Positions 16,905-24,971 of a stretch of 55,448 bases of DNA are shown piece by piece. Every line of letters starts with the position of its first letter. Within the stretch, counting starts at the first letter, position 1. The translations under genes were made by a program, and so were the position numbers. Under the pieces are notes generated by a model. It ran no database searches and was not told the origin of the DNA. It was given only the letters and a program-made list of their open reading frames with translations. The DNA lies in assembly GCA_900541245.1 (NCBI GenBank), contig UQIS01000010.1, positions 1-55,448 of the forward strand. Direction: 5' to 3'. The stretch comes from an uncultured Collinsella sp. GTDB taxonomy: Bacteria; Actinomycetota; Coriobacteriia; Coriobacteriales; Coriobacteriaceae.

Positions 16905-16933
16905 TTGCACGTTTCCGCAGCTATTGGTATAGT
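16905..16933 (+). promoter_or_regulatory. Sigma-70-type promoter of the rimP-nusA operon
   Basis: TTGCAC (16905-16910) and TATAGT (16928-16933) are separated by exactly 17 bp. Transcription would start at about 16940, giving a short leader that runs straight into a terminator hairpin before rimP. Confidence 0.8.
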
Positions 16934-16960
16934 TTGCTTGCAAATGAAGTTGTAATTGAA

Positions 16961-16991
16961 AGAAGTGGGGTTTCGGCCCCGCTTCTTTTTT
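16961..16991 (+). terminator. Leader terminator (attenuator) upstream of rimP
   Basis: AGAAGTGGGG pairs with CCCCGCTTCT (one G-U) around a 6-base loop and is followed by six T. It lies between the promoter and the rimP start, about 20 bases into the transcript, so most transcripts would stop here unless read-through occurs. NusA-dependent attenuation of nusA operons is known in Bacillus, and applying it here is an inference. Confidence 0.8.
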
Positions 16992-17011
16992 GTATGGATG
17001 GAGGTGCCGCA

Positions 17012-17506
17012 ATGGTCAAGACCAAGACCGAGCAGGCGATCATCGACGCGCTCGAGGCCGTCGCTCCCCAGCACGATGTCGACATCGTCGACGTCGAGCT
17101 CGTGGGTGCCACCAAGGCCCCCTGCGTGCGCGTGCGTATCGAGGGTGCCGAGGGTCAGAGCCTGTCGCTCAACGACGTCACGGCCAACACCAAGTGGGTC
17201 GGCGATGTGATTGAGGAGCTCGACCCCATCTCTTCGAGCTATACGCTCGAGGTGTCGAGCCCGGGTATGGCGCGCCCGCTGCGCCGCCCGAGTGACTTTG
17301 CCCGCTTTGTGGGCGAGAACTGTGAGGTTACCTCCACCGCCACCGAGGGCCGTCGCAAGTACGCCGGCAAGATTGCCGCCGCCACCGAGACGAACGTGAC
17401 CCTCGAGCTCGAGGACGGCGAGTCCGTTACCCTCGATTTCTCTGATGTTAAAAAGTGCAAGTTGAAGCCCACCTACGACTTCAAGCCCGCGAAGGAAGGA
17501 AAGTAA
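17012..17506 (+). CDS. rimP: Ribosome maturation factor RimP
   Basis: ATG 17012 has GGAGG 7 bp upstream. The open frame extending further upstream crosses the promoter and terminator and is not real. The 164-residue product shows the RimP features: an N-terminal alpha/beta domain, the block SSSYTLEVSSPGMARPLRRP (about 73-92) and a C-terminal SH3-like barrel (about 95-155). RimP helps assemble the 30S subunit. It stands immediately before nusA, its usual neighbour, one base apart. Confidence 0.93.
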   Translation: MVKTKTEQAIIDALEAVAPQHDVDIVDVELVGATKAPCVRVRIEGAEGQSLSLNDVTANTKWVGDVIEELDPISSSYTLEVSSPGMARPLRRPSDFARFVGENCEVTSTATEGRRKYAGKIAAATETNVTLELEDGESVTLDFSDVKKCKLKPTYDFKPAKEGK

Positions 17507-17507
17507 G

Positions 17508-18755
17508 ATGGCAGCATCCGACATGATGTCCGCCCTGATGGAGCTTTGCCAGGAGAAGCACATCGACCAGCTCTACCTGATCGACCGCCTGGAGCAGTCG
17601 CTCGCCAAGAGCTATGCCGAGATCCTGCATCTTGAGTGGGGCGCCAAGGTGACCATCGACCGCACTACCGGCAAGATCTACGTCTACCGCCTGGAGCCGA
17701 TCGACGATTCCATGGACGAGGAGGGCAACTTCACCGAGTTCGAGGAGATCGACGTCACCCCCAAGAACACGAGCCGTATTGCCGCCCAGCACGCCAAGGC
17801 CGAGATCAACGCCATCGTGCGCAACTCCGCCCGCGAGCAGATCTACGATTAGCGCTCCGGCCGCATCGGTGACCTCATCAGCGGTACCGTGCTGCAGTCC
17901 ACGCCCGACTTCACGATCGTCAAGATCCGCGAGGGCGTCGAGGCCGAGCTTCCGCACTTCGACCAGCGCCGTTACGAGAACGAGCGCAACGAGCGTCCGA
18001 TGGGCGAGCGCTACCTGCACAACCAGCACATCAAGGCCGTGATCATCGACGTTCGCGACCCCAACTCCAACCTGCAGCCGGTTCGTGGCGAGCACAGCCG
18101 TCCGCCGATTGTCATCTCCCGTACCCACCCCGAGCTCATGCGTCGTCTGTTTGAGCAGGAGGTGCCCGAGATCTATGAGGGCACCGTCCAGATCAAGTCG
18201 ATCGCCCGTGAGCCCGGTCAGCGCTCCAAGGTCGCCGTCCACTCGCTCGACGACCGTCTGGATCCCGTGGGCGCCTGCGTCGGTCCCAAGGGCAGCCGTG
18301 TTCGCGCTGTCGTGGGCGAGCTCCGCGGCGAGCGCGTCGACGTCATCCTGTGGGATGCAGATCCTGCCGTCTACGTCGCCAACGCCCTTTCGCCCGCCAA
18401 GGTCACCCGCGTCCTCATCGACGAGGAGAAGGCCTACGCCGGCGTCATCGTGCCCGACGACCAGCTGTCCCTCGCCATTGGCAAGGAGGGCCAGAACGCC
18501 CGCCTCGCTGCGCGCCTGACCGGTTGGCACATCGACATCAAGTCCGAGACGCTTGCCGCCGACATCCTCAAGAACGTTCCCGTTCACGAGGAGCCCGCCG
18601 CCGACCTGATCGGTGACGAGGAGGACGAGGACGTCCGCCGCTGCGAGTACGTGTCCGAGGACGGCATCCAGTGCCGCAACCAGGCTCGTCCCGGCTCCCG
18701 TTTCTGCGGTGTCCACGACACCGATGCCTTCGATGATGCGGAGGACCTGATCTAG
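17508..18755 (+). pseudogene. nusA: nusA interrupted by an in-frame TAG at codon 115
   Basis: The frame begins at ATG 17508 and is open to 18755 (415 codons) except for TAG at 17850-17852. The protein sequence resumes in the same frame: QIYD, stop, RSGRIGDLISGTV, where NusA has Glu, so a single GAG-to-TAG change explains it. The N-terminal RNA-polymerase-binding domain (1-114) is thus separated from the S1 domain (about 135-200) and two KH domains (about 210-345). A GTG at 17889 could restart translation but has no ribosome binding site. The C-terminus has an extra cysteine/histidine cluster (CEYVSEDGIQC then CGVH). NusA is normally essential, so a sequencing or assembly error is likely. Confidence 0.9.
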
Positions 18756-18846
18756 CGCGCGGTCGCGCCGGGCGGGTCCCGGCGCGTCTCCCATGCTCGT
18801 TCAGTCTCTAGGCACCCAAGGTGCCAGAAAGGGTAGGTGAAGTCAT

Positions 18847-21561
18847 ATGGCAAAAGTCCGTGTGTCCACCCTGGCCAAAGAGTTCGGCATGACCTCCAAG
18901 GAACTGATGGGTCATCTCGCCGATATGAAGATTCCCGCTAAGTCCGCTTCCTCCACCTTGGAGGACGCCTATGTCGCCATGGTCCGCAAGCAGCTCGCCT
19001 CGGTGATTGAGGCCCGCGCTCAGGAAGTCGAGGCCGCCAAGCAGGCCGAGGAGCAGGCAGCTGCCGCCGAGGAGGCCGCTCGCGCCGCCGAGGCCGAGCG
19101 CGAGCGCATCGCCGCCGAGAAGGCACGCGAGGAGGAGCGCCGCCAGTTTGCCGCGGCCCAGGCTGCCGAGGAGGCCGCCCGCGCCGAGGCCGAGGCCAAG
19201 AAGAAGGCCGAGCAGGAGCGCCTTGCCCGCGAGAAGGAGGAGGCTGCCCGCGAGGCCCAGCGCCGCGCCGTTCCCGCTTCCGACTCCGGTTCGCGCTTCC
19301 GTTCGCTGCTCGACCAGATCGCCGCTCAGGAGACCGTGCTCAAGGAGAAGAAGGACGCCGAGGACAAGGCCAAGGCCGAGCGCGCCGCCGAGCGCGGTAA
19401 CCGTCGTGGCGGCAACAATGACCGCCGCGGTGGCCGTCGTAACGATCGCAACGCTTCCGACAACAACTCCGAGCGCAACGCCTCAGAGAGCCGTCCGCAC
19501 AGCCATCGCACCAACGCCAGCAACAACGTCGCTGCCGGCATGGACTTCCCCAACCCCGATAAGCAGGGCAAGGGCAAGAAGCGCAAGGGCGGTCATAACA
19601 ACGAAGAGGACCACTACAGCCGCATGGCTCGCGAGGCCGAGGAGTACAGCCGCGAGAAGGTGCTCGAGGAGGCTCGTGCTGCCGTCGAGGAGGCCTCTCG
19701 CGAGTCCACCGGTCGCCGCAAGAAGCGCAAGGAGAAGCGCGAGCGCGAGGCTGCCAAGGCTCAGGAGGAGCGCAAGATAGAGGAGGCGCTGGCTCAGGGC
19801 GTGAACCCCGAGGACCTCGACGCCATCAAGGTCTCCCAGGGCGTTACCGTCCAGGAGCTTGCCGAGGCGCTCGACGTTCCGGCCAACGACATCATCAAGC
19901 GCCTGTTCCTGCTTGGTACGCCGCTCACGATGACGCAGTCCATGTCCGACGACCTTGTCGAGCTCGTTGCCGACGACCTGGGCCGTCAGATCAAGATCAT
20001 CACCCCCGAGGAGGAGAACACCTTCTCGTTCTACGACGATCCCGCCGACCTTAAGCCGCGTGCCCCGGTCGTCACCGTCATGGGCCACGTCGACCACGGC
20101 AAGACGTCGCTGCTCGACGCTATCCGTCACACCGGCGTTGCTGCCGGCGAGGCGGGCGGCATTACGCAGGCCATCGGCGCTTCGCAGGTCATGATCAACG
20201 ACCGCAAGATCACCTTCATCGATACCCCGGGTCACGCTACCTTTACGGCCATGCGTGCCCGTGGCGCCAAGGTGACCGACATCGTCATCCTGATCGTCGC
20301 CGCTGACGACGGCGTCATGCCCCAGACGGTCGAGTCGATCAACCATGCCAAGGCCGCCGGCGTTCCCATCGTCGTCGCCGTCAACAAGATCGATAAGCCG
20401 GGCGCCAACCCCGACCGCGTGCGCCAGGAGCTCACCGAGTACGGCGTCATCCCCGAGGAGTGGGGCGGACAGAACATGTTCGTCAACATCTCGGCCAAGC
20501 AGAAGATCGGTATCGACGACCTTCTGGAGACCGTGCTGCTCCAGGCCGACGTTCTCGAGCTCAAGGCCAACCCGGACACCTTTGCCTCCGGCAACGTCCT
20601 CGAGGCCAAGCTCGACAAGGGCCGCGGCTCGGTCGCTACCGTGCTCGTGACCCGCGGTACCCTGCACGTGGGCGATACGCTGGTCGCCGGCCTTACTTAC
20701 GGCCGCGTCCGCGCCATGCTCGACCCCAAGGGCCGCGCCGTCACCGAGGCTGGTCCCTCCGACGCCGTCGAGATCCTGGGCCTGCAGTCCGTGCCCAACG
20801 CCGGTGACGAGTTCCGCGTGTTCGAGGACGAGCGCGAGGCTCGCGCCCTTGCCGACGAGCGTTCGCTCAAGGCCCGTATCGAGGAGCAGAGCCGCGTCAA
20901 GCACGTCACGCTCGAGAACCTCTTCGAGACCATCGCCGACGCCGAGGTCAAGGAGCTCAACCTGATCATCAAGGCCGACGTCCAGGGCTCTATCGAGGCC
21001 CTTCAGGACTCGCTCGACAAGATGGATCAGTCCGAGGTTCGCATCAATACGATCCACTCCGCTGTTGGCGCCATCAACGAGACCGACGTCGTCCTGGCCG
21101 ACGCCTCCAACGCCATCATCATCGGCTTTGGCGTCCGTCCCGACGGTAAGGCCCGTTCCGCCGCCGAGCGTGAGGGCGTCGAGATCCGTTGCTACGACGT
21201 CATCTATAAGTGCCTCGAGGAGCTCGACGCCGCCCGTATCGGTATGCTCAAGCCCACCGAGGTCGAGGTCGCCACGGGTACCGCGACCGTCCTGGACACC
21301 TTCAAGGTACCCAAAGTCGGTATCGCCGCCGGTGTCCGCGTCGAGGAGGGCGAGATCGCCTCGACCGATTCCGTGCGTCTGGTGCGCGACGGTATCGTGG
21401 TCTTCAACGGCAATATCGCCTCGATGCGCCACTACAAGGACGAGGCCAAGAGCCTCAAGAGCGGTTCCGAGGGCGGCATTGGCCTGGAGAACTTCCAGGA
21501 CATCAAGCCCGGCGACCAGATCGAGGGTTACCGCATCGACCAGGTTGCCCGTACCGAGTAG
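18847..21561 (+). CDS. infB: Translation initiation factor IF-2
   Basis: The 904-residue protein starts with an IF2-N helical domain (KVRVSTLAKEFGMTSKELMG), then has a very long low-complexity region rich in Ala, Glu, Lys and Arg (about 50-310) and a second IF2-N module. The GTPase domain begins with GHVDHGKT (413-420), followed by DTPGHATF and NKID. Domains II to IV follow to the C-terminus. IF-2 delivers initiator tRNA to the 30S subunit. It lies 91 bp after nusA, in the usual order, and a small GGCACC-CAA-GGTGCC hairpin sits just before its ribosome binding site. Confidence 0.97.
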   Translation: MAKVRVSTLAKEFGMTSKELMGHLADMKIPAKSASSTLEDAYVAMVRKQLASVIEARAQEVEAAKQAEEQAAAAEEAARAAEAERERIAAEKAREEERRQFAAAQAAEEAARAEAEAKKKAEQERLAREKEEAAREAQRRAVPASDSGSRFRSLLDQIAAQETVLKEKKDAEDKAKAERAAERGNRRGGNNDRRGGRRNDRNASDNNSERNASESRPHSHRTNASNNVAAGMDFPNPDKQGKGKKRKGGHNNEEDHYSRMAREAEEYSREKVLEEARAAVEEASRESTGRRKKRKEKREREAAKAQEERKIEEALAQGVNPEDLDAIKVSQGVTVQELAEALDVPANDIIKRLFLLGTPLTMTQSMSDDLVELVADDLGRQIKIITPEEENTFSFYDDPADLKPRAPVVTVMGHVDHGKTSLLDAIRHTGVAAGEAGGITQAIGASQVMINDRKITFIDTPGHATFTAMRARGAKVTDIVILIVAADDGVMPQTVESINHAKAAGVPIVVAVNKIDKPGANPDRVRQELTEYGVIPEEWGGQNMFVNISAKQKIGIDDLLETVLLQADVLELKANPDTFASGNVLEAKLDKGRGSVATVLVTRGTLHVGDTLVAGLTYGRVRAMLDPKGRAVTEAGPSDAVEILGLQSVPNAGDEFRVFEDEREARALADERSLKARIEEQSRVKHVTLENLFETIADAEVKELNLIIKADVQGSIEALQDSLDKMDQSEVRINTIHSAVGAINETDVVLADASNAIIIGFGVRPDGKARSAAEREGVEIRCYDVIYKCLEELDAARIGMLKPTEVEVATGTATVLDTFKVPKVGIAAGVRVEEGEIASTDSVRLVRDGIVVFNGNIASMRHYKDEAKSLKSGSEGGIGLENFQDIKPGDQIEGYRIDQVARTE

Positions 21562-21572
21562 GGGGTAGCGCT

Positions 21573-21983
21573 ATGAAGCAAACGCAGGCAACCCGCCGTC
21601 TGGGCGAGCAGCTTCGCGAGAAGCTTGGTTATATCCTGCTCTTTGAGGTTTCCGATCCGCGCCTCGACCTGGTCACTCTGACTGCGGTCGAGGTCGCGGT
21701 GGACCGTTCGTTCGCGCGTGTGTACGTGTCGTGCGATGCGAGCCGCTACGACGAGGTCATGGAGGCGCTCGCAAGCGCTAAGGGCCGTATTCGCAGCCTG
21801 TTGGCTCGCTCGCTCGATTGGCGTGTCACGCCCGAACTCGATTTTCGCATCGATCGCTCAACCGATGAGGCCGAGCGCATCACGCGTGCGCTGGAAAACG
21901 CTCCCGCCACGCTTGCGATCGAAAAGGACGAGGACGGCTATCCGATAGCGGATGCCGCCCAGGAGGCAGCTTTAGATGACTAA
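21573..21983 (+). CDS. rbfA: Ribosome-binding factor A
   Basis: ATG 21573, eleven bases after infB, with a GGGGG site, gives 136 residues with the single KH-like RbfA fold (TRRLGEQLREKLGYIL, VTLTAVEVAVDRSFARVYV, PELDFRIDRSTDEAERI). RbfA acts late in 30S maturation. The C-terminal acidic tail overlaps the next gene by 8 bp, so the two are translationally coupled. Confidence 0.94.
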   Translation: MKQTQATRRLGEQLREKLGYILLFEVSDPRLDLVTLTAVEVAVDRSFARVYVSCDASRYDEVMEALASAKGRIRSLLARSLDWRVTPELDFRIDRSTDEAERITRALENAPATLAIEKDEDGYPIADAAQEAALDD

Positions 21984-23019
21984 TTCCGCCGACCTCGCCT
22001 CGTGCGAGTCTGCAGATATTCAGCGACGCATCCTCGAGCTCATCGAGGGTGCGTCCTCCATTGCGATTTCGGGACATACTTCTCCCGATGGCGATGCCCT
22101 GGGCTCCGTATTGGGTCTGGGCCTTTCGCTCATGAAGTTTTTCCCCAACAAGGACATTGCGCTGCTGCTGGCAGACGATGATCCGGTGCCGCGCATTTAC
22201 CGTTTTATGGAGGGCTCCGATCGCCTGGTGCCGGCATCTGCGTACACTGGCAACCCGGATCTGTTCATCTCGGTGGACGTGCCGGTTGTCGAGCGCCTGA
22301 ACAACTCCGCCGACGTGCTTCGCCGCTCGTCGCATGTGGTGTGCTTCGATCACCATCCTGCGCGCGAGGAGTTTGCCGAGCTGAGCTTGAGGTGCATTGA
22401 TGCCGCGGCCTGCGCTATGATCATCGACCGCTTCTTGGACAATTGCGGCATTGTCGCCCGCGATAACATCGCGACCTGTCTGCTGTGCGGCCTGGTTACC
22501 GATACCGGCCGTTTTCAGTACCAAAACGCCGATGCCGCCGCGTTCCATGCAGCCTCGCGCCTGGTTGCCCACGGTGCCGATCCGGCGCGCGTTGCGCTTG
22601 AGGTCTACCAGAGCATGCGCGTCGAGTTTTTGCACCTCAAGTCCATCGTTATGGGCCGTATCAAGACGGTGGCCCACGGGCGCGTGGCGTATAGCTACGC
22701 GTACCAGAGTGACCTTGAGGCCTGTGGCGTCACCTCGGATGAGTGCGACGGCCTGGTCGACGTGGTGCGCTCGGTGATGGGCGTGGAAGTCTGCCTGTTC
22801 CTGAAGGGTATTGAGGGCGATACCAAGGTGCGCGGCAACCTGCGCTCCAAGGGTGACCTCAACGTGTCCGAGATCGCTGCAGCTTTTGGCGGAGGCGGAC
22901 ATCCCGCTGCCGCCGGTTTCTCCAACAACGGAACGATTCTCGAGACGCTCACCGCGGCACTTCCCATGCTGGCCGAACTGGTTGGGGAGGATCCCGCTTC
23001 GGTGACCGTCGAGCTTTAA
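21976..23019 (+). CDS. nrnA: DHH phosphoesterase NrnA (nanoRNase / pAp phosphatase)
   Basis: The 347-residue product has the DHH domain with the metal ligands in GHTSPDGDALGS (about 33-44) and FDHHP (Asp125-His126-His127), plus the DHHA1 substrate domain with GGGGHPAAAGF near residue 307. NrnA-type enzymes degrade RNA fragments of 2-5 bases and can dephosphorylate pAp to AMP. Genes of this family commonly lie between rbfA and truB, as here. Confidence 0.93.
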   Translation: MTNSADLASCESADIQRRILELIEGASSIAISGHTSPDGDALGSVLGLGLSLMKFFPNKDIALLLADDDPVPRIYRFMEGSDRLVPASAYTGNPDLFISVDVPVVERLNNSADVLRRSSHVVCFDHHPAREEFAELSLRCIDAAACAMIIDRFLDNCGIVARDNIATCLLCGLVTDTGRFQYQNADAAAFHAASRLVAHGADPARVALEVYQSMRVEFLHLKSIVMGRIKTVAHGRVAYSYAYQSDLEACGVTSDECDGLVDVVRSVMGVEVCLFLKGIEGDTKVRGNLRSKGDLNVSEIAAAFGGGGHPAAAGFSNNGTILETLTAALPMLAELVGEDPASVTVEL

Positions 23020-23034
23020 CTTTTTGGATGGTAC

Positions 23035-23967
23035 ATGGCTCGTCGTACGCCTTCTCAATTGAATATGCTGCTCGCCGTCGATAAGCCGGTGGGCTGCACG
23101 TCCCACGATGTGGTCTCGCAGTGCCGACGCGCTCTCCATGAGCGTCGCGTTGGTCATGCCGGTACGCTCGACCCTATGGCTTCCGGTGTCATGGTGGTGG
23201 GCGTGGGCCAGGCTACTCGTCTGCTGGGCATGCTCACCCTCGACACGAAAAGCTACGTCGCCGACATTTCGTTTGGCGCCGAGACGAGTACCGATGATGC
23301 GGAGGGCGAGGCGGTCCGCACGGTGGCTGTTGCCAACGAGCTCCGCGATGCTGCCTATGCCCGTGAGCACTTGGCCGCCATGTTGGGTCCGCAGATGCAG
23401 GTGCCGCCGGCGTTTTCGGCTATCTCGGTCAATGGCGTTCGCGCCTACAAGTCTGCTCGCGAGGGCAATGCGGTGGACCTACCTCCGCGCCCCGTCGAGG
23501 TTTATGCCGCCGACCTGATCGCCGTGGGCGGCGAGGGTGATACGTGTGTGTGGACCGTGGCGTTCTCGGTGAGCAAGGGCACCTACATTCGTGCGCTCGC
23601 TCGTGACCTGGGCCGCGCCTGCGAGCGCGCCGCGCACATTTCCGCGCTGCGCCGCACGGCCTCCGGTGTTGTTTCCATTGGCGCCTGTCATGCGGTGGAG
23701 GAGCTTTCTCCCGAGTCCGCCGCTGGCTTTGCCCTGGATCCCATTGTGGCCCTGGGCGCCACGCGTGTTGACTTGCCGGGCAATCTTGCTGACGACCTGC
23801 TCTGCGGCCGTCGCATTCCCGTTGAGCGTGCGCTTGCCGATTTCGATGCCTCGAAGGCGCCGTTTGCGCTGGTTCTCGATGGGGGACTCAAGGCGCTCGC
23901 CCGCATTGAGAGTGGCCGCTTTGTTATGGAGCACGTGTTTCCGCAGGCAATCGGCGGTGTTCGATGA
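23035..23967 (+). CDS. truB: tRNA pseudouridine-55 synthase
   Basis: The 310-residue protein has the TruB catalytic block GHAGTLDPMASGV with the nucleophile Asp46, preceded by the KPVGCTSHDVV motif and followed by YVADISFGAETSTDDAEG and ISKGTYIRALARDLG-like sequence. It makes pseudouridine at position 55 of the T loop in tRNAs. The stop codon overlaps the next start (ATGA), so it is coupled to ribF. Confidence 0.96.
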   Translation: MARRTPSQLNMLLAVDKPVGCTSHDVVSQCRRALHERRVGHAGTLDPMASGVMVVGVGQATRLLGMLTLDTKSYVADISFGAETSTDDAEGEAVRTVAVANELRDAAYAREHLAAMLGPQMQVPPAFSAISVNGVRAYKSAREGNAVDLPPRPVEVYAADLIAVGGEGDTCVWTVAFSVSKGTYIRALARDLGRACERAAHISALRRTASGVVSIGACHAVEELSPESAAGFALDPIVALGATRVDLPGNLADDLLCGRRIPVERALADFDASKAPFALVLDGGLKALARIESGRFVMEHVFPQAIGGVR

Positions 23968-24971
23968 TGTTGTCCGCTCGCGAGCTCGCGCGTGTCTTTT
24001 TCGCGGGCGAGTCGGACGAGGCTCGCATCGTTACTGCCGATGCGTTTGATAAGTGTGAGCACCTGGGTGCTGCCTCGATCGCTATTGGCGTGTTCGACGG
24101 CGTTCACCGTGGACACCAGGAACTCATCGAAGCGCTTGTCCGTGATGCCCGTGCCCATGGCTGTAAGGCGGTCGTGGTTACCTTCGATCCCGACCCGGAC
24201 GTTGTGGTGAGCCCTTCGCCCGCTCAAAAATTGATGACGACGGCCGACCGTCTGCATGCCCTGGCTCAAACCGGGGTCGATGCGGTGGTGGCCGTTCCCT
24301 TTACGCCTGAGGTTGCGGCGCTTGACCATGTTGCTTTTCTCTCGCTGGTGTCGCGTCTGGTCGACATTCGATCGATTCGCGTTGGCAGCGACTTTAGGCT
24401 GGGTCGCGGTGGTGCATCTGGTGTTGCCGAGATGCGCGCCTGGGGTGCCGAGCGCGGCGGTGACGTATACGGGCACGACTTGCTTTGCGAGGGCGGTGAG
24501 GCCATTTGCGCCACTCGTATCCGTCATGAGCTGGGACAGGGCCATGTCGAGCTTGCTGCTGAGTTGCTCGGCCGCCCGTATATGGTGCGCGGCGGTGTTA
24601 TTCGCGGCCGTCACGAGGGGTCTGGCATGGGCTTTCCCACGGCAAACCTGCAAGTTCCCGATGGTATTCAGGTGCCAGCCGACGGCGTGTATGAGGGTCT
24701 GGTGCTCGTCGATGACACCGTGTGGCCCGCTGCCGTGAACGTCGGCCTGCCGCCGACGTATGCCGACGATGCCGCTTCGGCGTATCTTGAGGCTAACTTA
24801 ATTGGTTATACGGGCGACCTGTACGGCGCTTCCGTTTCGCTGGCGTTTACGCGCTGGCTGCGTCCGTCGCGCGTGTTCGATTCGCTGGATGAGTTGATTG
24901 CGACCGTCGAGGGTAATATCGAGGACATTCGTCACAACTTGGGTGAGCAGGGGGTGAGCATCCGTGATTAG
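23964..24971 (+). CDS. ribF: Bifunctional riboflavin kinase / FAD synthetase
   Basis: The 335-residue protein has an N-terminal nucleotidyltransferase domain (GVFDGVHRGHQELI near residue 42, with the G-x-H-x-G-H motif, and IRVGSDFRLGRGG) and a C-terminal riboflavin kinase barrel (about 205-330) with GMGFPTANL and NVGLPPTY. It converts riboflavin to FMN and FAD using ATP. It follows truB with an ATGA overlap and overlaps dnaG by 8 bp. No FMN riboswitch is seen or expected in this position. Confidence 0.95.
   Translation: MMLSARELARVFFAGESDEARIVTADAFDKCEHLGAASIAIGVFDGVHRGHQELIEALVRDARAHGCKAVVVTFDPDPDVVVSPSPAQKLMTTADRLHALAQTGVDAVVAVPFTPEVAALDHVAFLSLVSRLVDIRSIRVGSDFRLGRGGASGVAEMRAWGAERGGDVYGHDLLCEGGEAICATRIRHELGQGHVELAAELLGRPYMVRGGVIRGRHEGSGMGFPTANLQVPDGIQVPADGVYEGLVLVDDTVWPAAVNVGLPPTYADDAASAYLEANLIGYTGDLYGASVSLAFTRWLRPSRVFDSLDELIATVEGNIEDIRHNLGEQGVSIRD

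Noticed and set aside
16757..17011. An 85-residue N-terminal extension of rimP
   Set aside because: It would be translated across a strong promoter and an intrinsic terminator, and ATG 17012 has a good GGAGG site.
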